64,000 bases of DNA from Verrucomicrobiia bacterium (lineage in GTDB: Bacteria > Verrucomicrobiota > Verrucomicrobiia > Limisphaerales > JADLHS01): the NCBI GenBank assembly GCA_026125285.1, contig JAHCLO010000008.1, forward strand, positions 62,001 to 126,000, given 5' to 3'. The translations under genes were made by a program, and so were the position numbers. The notes below the pieces were generated by a model that made no database searches, was not told the DNA's origin, and saw only the letters and a program-made list of their open reading frames with translations. Below are positions 54,961-63,388 of the stretch, in pieces (position 1 is the first letter of the stretch; every line of letters starts with the position of its first letter).

Positions 54961-56007
54961 ATGAAAACACAAATCCTCCTCGTCGCTCTGTTGCTGAGTT
55001 TGTCCATCCCGTTCGCTGCGCACCCCGCCGGTGGACCGCCTCCGCCCGCTCCGCCGGTCAAAGTCATCTTCGACACGGACATCGGGAATGACGTGGACGA
55101 CGTTCTGGCGCTGGGGATGTTGCACGCGCTGCAATCGCGCGGCGCCTGCGACTTGCTGGCGGTGACGGTCACAAAGAATGACGAACTGGCCGGACCGTTC
55201 GTGGACGCGGTCAATACCTTCTATGGCCGGCCCGACGTGCCGATTGGTTGCATTCGCGGCAAACCAGGGCGCGACCCGGGAAAATTTCTTCCGCTGGCCG
55301 AGGTCAGGGATGAAGGCCGATTGCGCTTCCCGCGGGACCTCAACCGCAGCAGCGATGCTCCGGCGGCGCCGGCCTTGTTACGCCAAATACTCGCCGCGCA
55401 ACCGGAGGGCAGCGTAGTGCTCATCCAGGTTGGCTTCTTTTCCAACTTCGCCGCCTTGCTCGACACCCCGGCTGACAATGTGTCGCCGCTCAATGGGCGC
55501 GACCTGGTCAAACAAAAAGTGAAGCTGCTCTCCGTGATGGCCGGCTCGTTCCAAACCATCCACGACAACAACCACATGCTCGAATACAACGTGGTGAGCG
55601 ACATCCCCGCCGCGCAAAAGGTCGCGCGCGACTGGCCCACGCCGATCGTCTGGAGCGGATTTGAAATCGGCATTGCGCTGGCGTACCCCGCGGTGAGCAT
55701 TGAACGGGACTATGGTTATGTGCGCCATCACCCGCTGGCCGAGGCTTATTATTTGTACGAACCGCCGCCGCATGATCGGCCCACCTGGGATCTGACCAGC
55801 GTGCTTTACGCGGTGCATCCCGACCGCGGTTACTTCAACCTTTCCACGCGCGGCGCGGTGGAAGTTCTCGACGACGGTTTCACGCGGTTCTCCCCGAAGC
55901 CGGACGGGCGGGATCGCTTTTTGAAAGTGAACGCCGATCAAATTGCCCGTACGCGGGAAGCCTTGGTTCAACTCAGCAGTCAACCACCCATCCTCCCGGC
56001 CAGATGA
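54961..56007 (+). CDS. Exported nucleoside hydrolase (inosine-uridine type)
   Basis: An N-terminal signal peptide (LLVALLLSLSIPFAAHPA) precedes the calcium-binding nucleoside hydrolase motif DTDIGNDVDD (38-47). HNNHMLEYN-like DNNHMLEYNVVSD and the C-terminal DLTSVLYAV also fit the family. These enzymes cleave the N-glycosidic bond of ribonucleosides to free base and ribose. Export means the reaction would occur outside the cytoplasm, delivering ribose to the binding protein encoded upstream. The gene is 6 bp after the permease and overlaps ribokinase by 4 bp (ATGA). Confidence 0.9.
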   Translation: MKTQILLVALLLSLSIPFAAHPAGGPPPPAPPVKVIFDTDIGNDVDDVLALGMLHALQSRGACDLLAVTVTKNDELAGPFVDAVNTFYGRPDVPIGCIRGKPGRDPGKFLPLAEVRDEGRLRFPRDLNRSSDAPAAPALLRQILAAQPEGSVVLIQVGFFSNFAALLDTPADNVSPLNGRDLVKQKVKLLSVMAGSFQTIHDNNHMLEYNVVSDIPAAQKVARDWPTPIVWSGFEIGIALAYPAVSIERDYGYVRHHPLAEAYYLYEPPPHDRPTWDLTSVLYAVHPDRGYFNLSTRGAVEVLDDGFTRFSPKPDGRDRFLKVNADQIARTREALVQLSSQPPILPAR

Positions 56008-56960
56008 AGTCGCCGACTACCCAGCACGCTCCCGGGCCACACGTCGTCGTGGTGGGGTCGCTCAATCTCGACCTGATTGCACGGGTCGAGCGTTTGCCGG
56101 CTGCGGGAGAAACCGTGGCGGGGAGCGTCTTGCTGCGGCGGTTTGGCGGCAAGGGCGCGAATCAGGCGGTGGCCGCGGCGCGTCAAGGAGCACGCGTGGC
56201 CATGATGGGTTGTGTGGGCTGCGACGCTGACGGTGAGGAGTATTGCCGACGACTTGCCCGCAGCGAACGCATTGACGCGCGAGCCATTCATCACGTCCCG
56301 AATGAAACCACGGGTACGGCGCTGATTGCGGTGGAGGGACATGGACAGAACTCCATCGTCGTGGTGGCCGGGGCAAATGCCCGGCTCACTCCGGCGATGA
56401 TTCGCGCGCAAGCCAACCTGATTCGTGGCGCGAAGGCCCTGCTGCTCCAATTGGAAGTGCCCCTACCAGCCGTGCTGGCTGCCATGCGGATCGCCAACGC
56501 CACGGGTGTGCCGGTGTTTTTCAATCCATCGCCCTTGCGCCCGGATTTTCCGTGGGGCCGCGTGGCGCTTCATACCGTGGTGGTGAACGAGATCGAAGCG
56601 CGCCACATTTTCGGTCGCAGCCCGGATGATTTGTCGCGCAAACCGGCCGTCTGGCGTCGCCGGCTCGCCGAGCGGCGCATTACCCAAATACTCGTTACCC
56701 GCGGAGCGGAGTCCACCCTTTGCCTGACAACCGAAGCAATGTTCAGTGTTCCCACGTTGCGCGTACGCCCAGTGGATACCGTGGGGGCAGGGGATACCTT
56801 CGCCGGCACCTTCACTGCCCGTATGGCAGAAGGGAGTTCCCTTGCCGACGCTGTGGCGCTGGCCAACGTGGCCGGGGGACTCGCCACACTTAAACCCGGC
56901 GCACAGGAAGCAATGCCCTCGCGACGCGAAACCGAACGCTGGCGGACCAAACTCCGCTGA
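56004..56960 (+). CDS. rbsK: Ribokinase
   Basis: PfkB-family kinase. It has GSLNLDLIARVERLPAAGETV, the FGGKGANQAVAAAR glycine motif, and the catalytic-base motif DTVGAGDTFAG near the C-terminus. The length of 318 residues is normal. Ribokinase phosphorylates ribose at O5 to feed the pentose phosphate pathway. Its start overlaps the nucleoside hydrolase stop (ATGA), supporting coordinated use of ribose from nucleosides. Other PfkB sugars cannot be excluded from sequence alone. Confidence 0.9.
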   Translation: MKSPTTQHAPGPHVVVVGSLNLDLIARVERLPAAGETVAGSVLLRRFGGKGANQAVAAARQGARVAMMGCVGCDADGEEYCRRLARSERIDARAIHHVPNETTGTALIAVEGHGQNSIVVVAGANARLTPAMIRAQANLIRGAKALLLQLEVPLPAVLAAMRIANATGVPVFFNPSPLRPDFPWGRVALHTVVVNEIEARHIFGRSPDDLSRKPAVWRRRLAERRITQILVTRGAESTLCLTTEAMFSVPTLRVRPVDTVGAGDTFAGTFTARMAEGSSLADAVALANVAGGLATLKPGAQEAMPSRRETERWRTKLR

Positions 56961-57024
56961 TTACCCACCTCGAATCACCTTTTCGCTTGCCATCGTACCG
57001 CGCTCGCAACACGGTTTCGTCCGC

Positions 57025-57834
57025 ATGGCACGTTTCGATCTCAGTGGAAAAACTCTGGTCATTGTCGGCGGCACTACCGGTCTTGGTTTGTCCGCCGCGC
57101 GCGCTTTTGTCGAACACGGCGCCCGGGTGGTGGTGGTGGGACGAAATGTGGACAGCGTGAGCGCGGCGCAGCAGACGCTCGGAGCGTCGGCCCTGGCCAT
57201 GTCGGCGGACGCCGTGGATCCGCAGACCGCCGTGCAAGCGATCAAGATGGCGGTGAACCAGTTCGGCGGTTTTCACGGCCTGTACCACGTCGCGGGTGGC
57301 AGTGGTCGAAAATTCGGGGACGGTTCGTTGCACGAACTGACGGACGAAGGCTGGCGCGCGACCATGGATTTGAACCTCACTTCGCTCGTGTATTCCAACC
57401 GTGCCGCCGTGCGGGAGTTTCTCGCGCAAGGCCGCGGCGGCACCATTCTCAACTTGGGCAGCGTGCTGGGTTGGTCGCCCTCGCCGCAACATTTCTCCAC
57501 CCACGCTTACGCGGCGGCCAAGTCCGCTATCATCGGCCTCACCAAATCCATTGCGGCCGCCTATGCGCCGCAGAACATCCGCTGCAACGTGCTGGCGCCC
57601 GGATTGGTGGAAACCCCCATGGCGCAACGCGCCGCCCGCGACGAGAAAATCCTGACTTTCATCAAAACCAAACAACCGCTCGACGGCGGACGCATTGGCC
57701 GGGCGAAGGACCTGGATGCAGCGGCGGTCTATTTCATGAGCGACGACTCGCGGTTCACCACCGGGCAGGTGCTTGCGGTGGACGGCGGTTGGTGTGTCAG
57801 CGAGGGACAGTTCGGGTCGGAGGCAAGCGATTGA
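57025..57834 (+). CDS. Short-chain dehydrogenase/reductase
   Basis: The Rossmann start LVIVGGTTGLGLSAARAF (11-28, a TGxxxGxG variant with GGTTGLG) binds NAD(P). The catalytic Ser lies in NLGSVLG, and YAAAKSA supplies the Y-x-x-x-K pair. The C-terminus FTTGQVLAVDGGW is typical of classical SDRs. About 269 residues. It lies in the middle of the sugar operon, 3 bp before the ROK kinase, so a sugar or polyol alcohol substrate is likely but unspecified. Confidence 0.9.
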   Translation: MARFDLSGKTLVIVGGTTGLGLSAARAFVEHGARVVVVGRNVDSVSAAQQTLGASALAMSADAVDPQTAVQAIKMAVNQFGGFHGLYHVAGGSGRKFGDGSLHELTDEGWRATMDLNLTSLVYSNRAAVREFLAQGRGGTILNLGSVLGWSPSPQHFSTHAYAAAKSAIIGLTKSIAAAYAPQNIRCNVLAPGLVETPMAQRAARDEKILTFIKTKQPLDGGRIGRAKDLDAAAVYFMSDDSRFTTGQVLAVDGGWCVSEGQFGSEASD

Positions 57835-57837
57835 GGC

Positions 57838-58758
57838 ATGAGTGAGGTCCAATCATTCATTGGTCTTGACGTTGGCGGCACCAAGCTCAAGGCGTGCGCT
57901 TTTTCACCGGCGGGGGAATTGCTGGCGGAAACGAGCCAACCAACCGCCGATGACGGCACTCCGGCTTGGCGCGATCAGGCGCGCACGCTGGTCCGTGGCG
58001 TGCGTGCGCGTTGCCCCCCACCCGCCAGAATCGGCGTCGCCGCGCCGGGATTGCCCTCGCGCGACGGACGGTTCATTGCGCACATGCCGGATCGGCTTGC
58101 GGGCTTGGAGGGTTTGGTGTGGCAGGAGTGGCTGGAGACGACGGCACCGGTGCCGGTGTTGAACGACGCGCAAGCGGCGTTGCTGGCGGAGGTGTGGCTG
58201 GGCGCGGCGCGCGGTGTCCACAACGTCGTCCTGCTCACGCTGGGCACCGGCGTGGGCGGAGCGGCGATGGTGGATGGTCGGATCTTGCGCGGCCGCTTGG
58301 GCCGGGCGGGACACCTGGGTCACGTCTCCCTGAATCCTGATGGCCCGCGCGATATTGTGAACACGCCGGGCAGCTTGGAGGATGCCGTGGGCGAATGTTC
58401 CCTCGCGACCCGCAGCCAGGGCAAATTCACCACCACGCTGGAGTTGGTGGCGGCGTATCGCGCCGGTTCCTCCGAGGCGGAAATGGTCTGGCTTCGCTCC
58501 GTGCGTGCGCTCGCGGCGGGCATCGCGGGGTTTATTAACGTGCTGGACCCGGAAGCAGTCGTCATTGGCGGCGGTATGGCCGAGGCCGGCGCAGCTTTGT
58601 TCGAGCCGTTGAGTGCGGCGTTGGATCAATTCGAGTGGCGTCCAGGTGGCGCGCGCGTCCGGATCGTGAAGGCGGCCCTGGGCAGCCAAGCCGGCGCTGC
58701 TGGTGCCGCTTACGCCGCAAAGCTGGCGGCGACTGAGAATCATTTGAACTCACGATGA
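57838..58758 (+). CDS. ROK-family sugar kinase lacking the zinc motif
   Basis: The ATP-binding GLDVGGTKLKACAF begins at residue 9. NDAQAALLAEVWLGAARG carries the catalytic Asp of ROK kinases, and LTLGTGVGGAAMVDGRIL follows. The GHLGHVSL histidine motif is present. However, the usual cysteine zinc loop (CxCGxxGCxE) is replaced by DIVNTPGSLED, so structural zinc is absent. ROK kinases phosphorylate glucose, N-acetylmannosamine or similar sugars. It overlaps the following oxidoreductase by 4 bp. Confidence 0.87.
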   Translation: MSEVQSFIGLDVGGTKLKACAFSPAGELLAETSQPTADDGTPAWRDQARTLVRGVRARCPPPARIGVAAPGLPSRDGRFIAHMPDRLAGLEGLVWQEWLETTAPVPVLNDAQAALLAEVWLGAARGVHNVVLLTLGTGVGGAAMVDGRILRGRLGRAGHLGHVSLNPDGPRDIVNTPGSLEDAVGECSLATRSQGKFTTTLELVAAYRAGSSEAEMVWLRSVRALAAGIAGFINVLDPEAVVIGGGMAEAGAALFEPLSAALDQFEWRPGGARVRIVKAALGSQAGAAGAAYAAKLAATENHLNSR

Positions 58759-59924
58759 AGAAGAAAGCCTACGGTTTCAACGAAGTCAGAGCCGCGCGGG
58801 CAATCGTCGCGCCGAAGCTGCCCTATGAGCCGCCGCGCCCGCGCCGCTATTGTCCCAAGATCGCGCTTATCGGTTGTGGCGGAGTCGCCGCGTTTCACTT
58901 GCGGAACTACCGGCAGATGGGACTCAACGTGGTCATGTTGTGCGACCTCGACCGCAGCCGCGCGCAACAACTGGCCCGCGATTTGTTCCCCGAGGCCGCG
59001 GTCGTCACGGATTTCCAGAAAGTGTTACGGCGCGACGACATTGAGGTCGTGGACCTGGCGACGCATCCCGCCGCGCGGGTGCGCCTGATGCAGGCCGCGC
59101 TCAACGCTCGCAAACACGTGTTGAGCCAGAAGCCATTCGTCCTTGATCTTGCGGTGGGCCAACGACTGGCCGATCTGGCTGACCGACAAGGTGTCCGGCT
59201 GGCGGTAAATCAAAATGGCCGTTGGGCGCCACACTGGAGTTTTCTGCGTCAGCTCGTCGAACACCGCACGCTGGGGAAACTGGCAACGATTGATTTTACG
59301 CTGGCCTGGGATCATTCCTGGATTGCCAGCACTCCGTTCAACACGCTGCGGCATCTGGTGCTCTATGACTTCGCCGTGCATTGGTTCGATATCGCCACGG
59401 TGTTCCTGGGCGGCCGGAGGGCAAAATCCGTTTACGCTACGCTTGCCACCAGTGCCAGTCAGCCGTTCGCGCCGCCAGCTCTCGCCGCCGTGGTGGCCGA
59501 CTACGGCGATGCTCAAACACGCTGGGTGTTCAATGCGGCCAACCGTTTCGACCAGTGCGACCGCACGATGCTATGCGGCAACAAAGGCACCGCCACAAGC
59601 CAGGGCGCAAACTTCAACGACCAGCAGGTTACTTTCACCACCGCGCGCGGCACCGCCTCGCCGAAACTGGCTGGCTCGTGGTTCACCAATGGTTTTCAGG
59701 GCGCCATGGGCGAATTGCTGCGCGCCATCGAGGAGAACCGTGAACCGGAGCACAGCGCGCGGAACAACTTGGCCACCTTGGAACTGGCGTTTGCCGCGCT
59801 AGGCAGCGCCGAATCCGGCAAACCGGTAGCACCCGGCACAGTGCGCCGGCTTTCGGGTGCGCTGCTACGGAGTTGCACGCCCCGGCCATCCCCTTCCGCC
59901 AAAGTCTCAAAGAAAAAGCCATGA
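58755..59924 (+). CDS. Gfo/Idh/MocA-family oxidoreductase (cytoplasmic)
   Basis: The Rossmann motif is ALIGCGGVAAFHLRNYRQMG (about 37-56). The usual EKP triad is HVLSQKPFVLD, where Gln replaces Glu but the catalytic Lys is kept. VNQNGRWAPHWSFLRQLV and a late HWFDIATVFLGG follow the family fold. No signal sequence is seen. It would oxidise a sugar or inositol-like alcohol with NAD(P). It overlaps the ROK gene start-to-stop (ATGA) and the SIS gene by 4 bp, so the three are one translational unit. Confidence 0.88.
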   Translation: MKKKAYGFNEVRAARAIVAPKLPYEPPRPRRYCPKIALIGCGGVAAFHLRNYRQMGLNVVMLCDLDRSRAQQLARDLFPEAAVVTDFQKVLRRDDIEVVDLATHPAARVRLMQAALNARKHVLSQKPFVLDLAVGQRLADLADRQGVRLAVNQNGRWAPHWSFLRQLVEHRTLGKLATIDFTLAWDHSWIASTPFNTLRHLVLYDFAVHWFDIATVFLGGRRAKSVYATLATSASQPFAPPALAAVVADYGDAQTRWVFNAANRFDQCDRTMLCGNKGTATSQGANFNDQQVTFTTARGTASPKLAGSWFTNGFQGAMGELLRAIEENREPEHSARNNLATLELAFAALGSAESGKPVAPGTVRRLSGALLRSCTPRPSPSAKVSKKKP

Positions 59925-60703
59925 GCCAACCCGCGCAGGATTATTTGTCGCATTGCCGCCGGATTCTTGAGGCGGTCGCCGCCCAGGAAACCGCCATTCA
60001 ACAAGCCGCCGACTGGTTTGCCGCCAGCATCCTCGCGGGGCGAATGGTGCATGTCTTCGGCTCGGGCCATTCGCGGATCATGGTGGAAGAAATGTGGCCG
60101 CGCTATGGCTCGTTTCCCGGCTTCAACCCCATCGTGGAGCTGTCGCTCTCGTTTCACAATCTGGTCGTGGGCGCCAATGGCCAGCGGCAGGCGATGTTCC
60201 TGGAGAATGTTCCTGGCCTGGCTGACCGCATCCTGCGGAATTTCGCGGTGCGGCCGGCGGATTCAGCGCTCGTGATTTCCTCCAGCGGCTGCAATCTTGT
60301 GCCCGTGGAAATGGCGGCCGGCTTCAAACAACGCGGCGTCAAAGTCGTCGTCATCATCAGCCGCAGTCATTCCGAGGCCAGCCCCGCGAAACACCCCGAT
60401 GGCAGGAAGCTCCAGGACTTCGCCGATCTCGTCCTGGACACGGGCGCCCCCGTGGGCGATGCGATGGTGCGGATTCCCGGACTGGATACGCCGGTTTCGC
60501 CCGGTTCCACCATTGGCGGCTGCCTGCTCATCAACGCCATCAAGGCGGAAGTTGCCGCCCGGCTCACGACCGCGGGACAACCACCCAAGGTGTTGAGCGC
60601 CGCCGCAGTCGTGGGCGACACGCGCGCGGCAGCAAACTTCGAAGCGGCTTATGATGAGCACGCACATCGTCTCGCGCGGCTTTATGCCGAGTCTGGAACC
60701 TGA
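59921..60703 (+). CDS. SIS-domain protein (UPF0309-like sugar isomerase-type)
   Basis: The N-terminal helix ILEAVAAQETAIQQAADWFA is followed by the phosphosugar-binding loop VHVFGSGHSRIMVEEMW (about 43-59) and SSSGCNLVPVEMAAGFKQRGVKVVVIIS, the second SIS strand. The length of 260 residues and these motifs match the UPF0309 group, whose exact reaction is not established. SIS domains bind phosphosugars such as amino-sugar or ketose phosphates. The start overlaps the preceding stop (ATGA). Confidence 0.85.
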   Translation: MSQPAQDYLSHCRRILEAVAAQETAIQQAADWFAASILAGRMVHVFGSGHSRIMVEEMWPRYGSFPGFNPIVELSLSFHNLVVGANGQRQAMFLENVPGLADRILRNFAVRPADSALVISSSGCNLVPVEMAAGFKQRGVKVVVIISRSHSEASPAKHPDGRKLQDFADLVLDTGAPVGDAMVRIPGLDTPVSPGSTIGGCLLINAIKAEVAARLTTAGQPPKVLSAAAVVGDTRAAANFEAAYDEHAHRLARLYAESGT

Positions 60704-60721
60704 TTCCCACCTTGAAAAACT

Positions 60722-61777
60722 ATGAAGAACTGTCCATTGCGCACCTCCGTCATCGGCAGCTATCCGTTTCCGGGCTGGTTGGAGTTTGCCACGCAACACC
60801 TCGACCGGTTCGGGGCCGCGGATCGGGCAGAGTTGCAGGATGACGCCGTCGTCACGGCGTTGCACGATCAACTCGCCGCCGGCCTGGACGTGGTGACCGA
60901 CGGTGAACAGACGCGGCTTGATTTTAATTTGTCCTTCTACGGCTATCTGGAAGGCATCGAACTGGAGTCCACCTCGCCGCGCCGGTTCGGCCCGCCCGCG
61001 CACGATCAACGCGGAAAACACCAGGTCACGGGCGAACTTCGGGCGCCGCGCGGCCTCGGCGTCGTGGAGGAATTTCGCCGGCTGCAACGGTTGTTCAACG
61101 CCGCGAAGCACTCACGGGAGGTTACGCTTAAAGCCAGTGTGCCGGGACCGTACACGATGAGCGGGCGTTTGGTGTCGAACCAACAATATGCCGATCGCTG
61201 GGCATTGACCGAGGCGTTGTTGCCCATCGTCCGCAAAGAACTGGCGGACCTTGTCGCTGCCGGCTGCACCGAGATCAGTGTGGATGAACCTTCGATGAGT
61301 TGTTACGCCCACCGCGAGGATGCGCACCGGCTTGTGGAGGTTTTCAATCGTACGGTCGAAGCCATCGCGGGTCGGACGCGCGTATGCACCCATCTTTGTT
61401 TTGGTAATTTCAAGGCCCGGGCGGTGGGATTGCGGCGGCTGGCCCCGATGTTCCCGGCGTTCCTCGATTTCAAATGCGACGAGATGCACGTCGAAATGGC
61501 CAGCCGCGAGTTCGCCGAAGTCGAATTGATCGCGCAGATCGCGCAGCGCATGGATGTGGCCGTCGGCATCGTGGACGTGAAGAGCTATTACGTGGAGACT
61601 CCCCGGGACATCGCCGACCGTGTGCGGCTGTGTCTCCGGCACGCACCGGCGGAGCGGTTGGTGTTCGCGCCGGATTGCGGATTGAGCCAAACCGCGCGTT
61701 GGGCCGCCAAGCAGAAGCTGGCGAACATGGTTGAGGGCGTCGGACTTGTCCGCCGAGAACTGGGTATCGTCACGTGA
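60722..61777 (+). CDS. Stand-alone core MetE-like methyltransferase (cobalamin-independent methionine synthase C-terminal domain)
   Basis: The 351-residue TIM-barrel matches only the catalytic C-terminal half of MetE. The zinc ligands are all present: His and Cys in VCTHLCFGNF, Glu in DEMHVEMASRE, and Cys in FAPDCGLSQ. VTDGEQTRLDFN and SVPGPYTMSG are also family-like. Full MetE is about 750 residues and uses methyltetrahydrofolate. Core forms may take methyl groups from other donors. Its place in a sugar operon, 18 bp after the SIS gene and 1 bp before the lactonase-like gene, is unusual. Confidence 0.87.
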   Translation: MKNCPLRTSVIGSYPFPGWLEFATQHLDRFGAADRAELQDDAVVTALHDQLAAGLDVVTDGEQTRLDFNLSFYGYLEGIELESTSPRRFGPPAHDQRGKHQVTGELRAPRGLGVVEEFRRLQRLFNAAKHSREVTLKASVPGPYTMSGRLVSNQQYADRWALTEALLPIVRKELADLVAAGCTEISVDEPSMSCYAHREDAHRLVEVFNRTVEAIAGRTRVCTHLCFGNFKARAVGLRRLAPMFPAFLDFKCDEMHVEMASREFAEVELIAQIAQRMDVAVGIVDVKSYYVETPRDIADRVRLCLRHAPAERLVFAPDCGLSQTARWAAKQKLANMVEGVGLVRRELGIVT

Positions 61778-61778
61778 C

Positions 61779-62612
61779 ATGAAACTGGCGTTTCAGACGA
61801 ATGACGCCTTGCTGGCGGATATTGCCCGAGCCCGGGCCGAAGGATGCGCCCGCCTGTGGTGGCTCGGACAGAGCGGCTTCCTGGTCTGCACGAAGGAGGC
61901 GACGGTTTTGTTCGACCCTTATCTTTCTGATTCGTTGACGACCAAGTACGCGGCGACGGACAAACCGCACACGCGCATCACCGAACGCGTGATTGCGCCT
62001 GGGCGTTTGTCGGGCCTTGATGTAATCACCAGTTCCCATAACCACACGGACCACCTCGACGCTGAAACGCTGCTGCCGTTGTTGGCGGCGAATCCGCAGG
62101 CGAAACTGCTCATTCCGCGCGCGAACCGGACGTTGGTTCTCGAACGGCTCGGCCAAGTTGGAAGTTCTCTCGTCGAACTCGACGCGGGCGAAAGCGTGCG
62201 CGTGGCGGGTGTGACGTTTCACGGCATTGCTGCGGCGCACAACACCGTCGAACGCGATGCGCATGGCTGCTGCCGGTTTCTTGGTTACGTGGCGGAAATG
62301 GCCGGTCGAACCCTATACCACAGCGGGGACACGTTGTTACACGACCAACTGATACCGTCACTGAAGCGCTATCAGCCGGATGTGGCTTTCCTGCCGATCA
62401 ATGGCAACCAGCCGGAGCGACGGGTAGCCGGCAATCTCACTGGACGCGAGGCCGCGCAGTTGGCCTGGGACATCAAGGCGGGCGTAGCGATCCCGCATCA
62501 CTTCGATATGTTCGAGTTCAACACCGCTTCACCCGATGAATTCGTGGCCGAGTGTCGCCGGCTCGGACAGCGCGCTCGCGTGCTTCAGAACGGGGAAGGT
62601 TTGGATTTGTGA
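61779..62612 (+). CDS. UlaG-like metallo-beta-lactamase-fold hydrolase
   Basis: The SSHNHTDHLDAETL motif (H-x-H-x-D-H) and a later LYHSGDTLLHDQL and AIPHHFDMFEFN are the metal-binding elements. The N-terminal LWWLGQSGFLVCTKEATVLFDPYLSD matches UlaG-like members (L-ascorbate-6-phosphate lactonase and relatives), which open lactone rings of phosphorylated sugars. The length is 277 residues. It starts 1 bp after the core MetE stop and is the last gene of the operon, so it may hydrolyse a lactone formed by an upstream oxidoreductase; this is inference. Confidence 0.85.
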   Translation: MKLAFQTNDALLADIARARAEGCARLWWLGQSGFLVCTKEATVLFDPYLSDSLTTKYAATDKPHTRITERVIAPGRLSGLDVITSSHNHTDHLDAETLLPLLAANPQAKLLIPRANRTLVLERLGQVGSSLVELDAGESVRVAGVTFHGIAAAHNTVERDAHGCCRFLGYVAEMAGRTLYHSGDTLLHDQLIPSLKRYQPDVAFLPINGNQPERRVAGNLTGREAAQLAWDIKAGVAIPHHFDMFEFNTASPDEFVAECRRLGQRARVLQNGEGLDL

Positions 62613-62692
62613 GCTTCTCGCGGAGCACATCGTTACTTGCGCGCGAATCGCTGAAAGCCATGCCGTAATCCGGCAGGTTCGCTGTGCAACAC

Positions 62693-63307
62693 TCAACTGG
62701 ATGTGGACAAGGCCAGTTCCAGCAGACGTTTTTCGCGCGGGCCATAGGGAAGGTGTAACGCTTCGGCGCGCGCGGCGGTGGTCATTTTCTGCCATGACTT
62801 TCGCAACGCATTGACCACCTTGTCCTCGCTCGTCTTGAGAACCAGGTCCGCGAGTTGGTGTTCCAGGAACACCAGACAAAGTGCGTCCTCGAGCACGCGG
62901 CTCTCAGGATCGTGCGGGAAGTTTTGCTTCAAATTCAATTCCTGTACCCGGCGGATGACCTGCTCCGGGTAACCGACCTCTCGCAGGAGCTTGCCCGCCG
63001 TCTCGGCATGAAATTGTTTTAGCGCGGTGCGCCATTGCAGGTAGCCGGCGCGGGTCATGGGGTACTGATGGCGCGGAATCTGCCAGCGGCAGAGATGCTG
63101 GCAACGAGCCGCCAGGCGCAACGCCTCCGACGCGTTCGGGCAGAGCCGGAGCACCCAGCCGGACAACCAACGAGCGTAGGCGAGTTCGCGCGGCAGCGGC
63201 GAACCGTTCACCATTTGCAGGTTGGGGTCGCGGCGATTCGCTTCGTCAATGCGGCGGATGGCGGCCTCGAACCGGGACGTCAGGCTCGGCGGAGAATGTT
63301 CAGACAT
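62693..63307 (-). CDS. DUF4202-domain protein
   Basis: The protein (204 residues) has the DUF4202 pattern: FEAAIRRIDEANRRDPN, PRELAYARWLSGWVLRL, RLAARCQHLCRWQIPRHQYPMTRAGYLQWR, and EVGYPEQVIRRVQELNLK. The family is often annotated as hypothetical, with conserved Arg, His and Trp residues suggesting a small enzyme or nucleic-acid binder. Its function is not established. It converges with the sugar operon's last gene with 80 bp between them. Confidence 0.85.
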   Translation of the reverse strand: MSEHSPPSLTSRFEAAIRRIDEANRRDPNLQMVNGSPLPRELAYARWLSGWVLRLCPNASEALRLAARCQHLCRWQIPRHQYPMTRAGYLQWRTALKQFHAETAGKLLREVGYPEQVIRRVQELNLKQNFPHDPESRVLEDALCLVFLEHQLADLVLKTSEDKVVNALRKSWQKMTTAARAEALHLPYGPREKRLLELALSTSS

Positions 63308-63388
63308 GACGCTCGCTTTATTTCAAACCGCGGCTAGAGTGGCAAGCGGGATTCTCGCGCGAACGAATCGCGCTTTTTGTTGTCGAAT

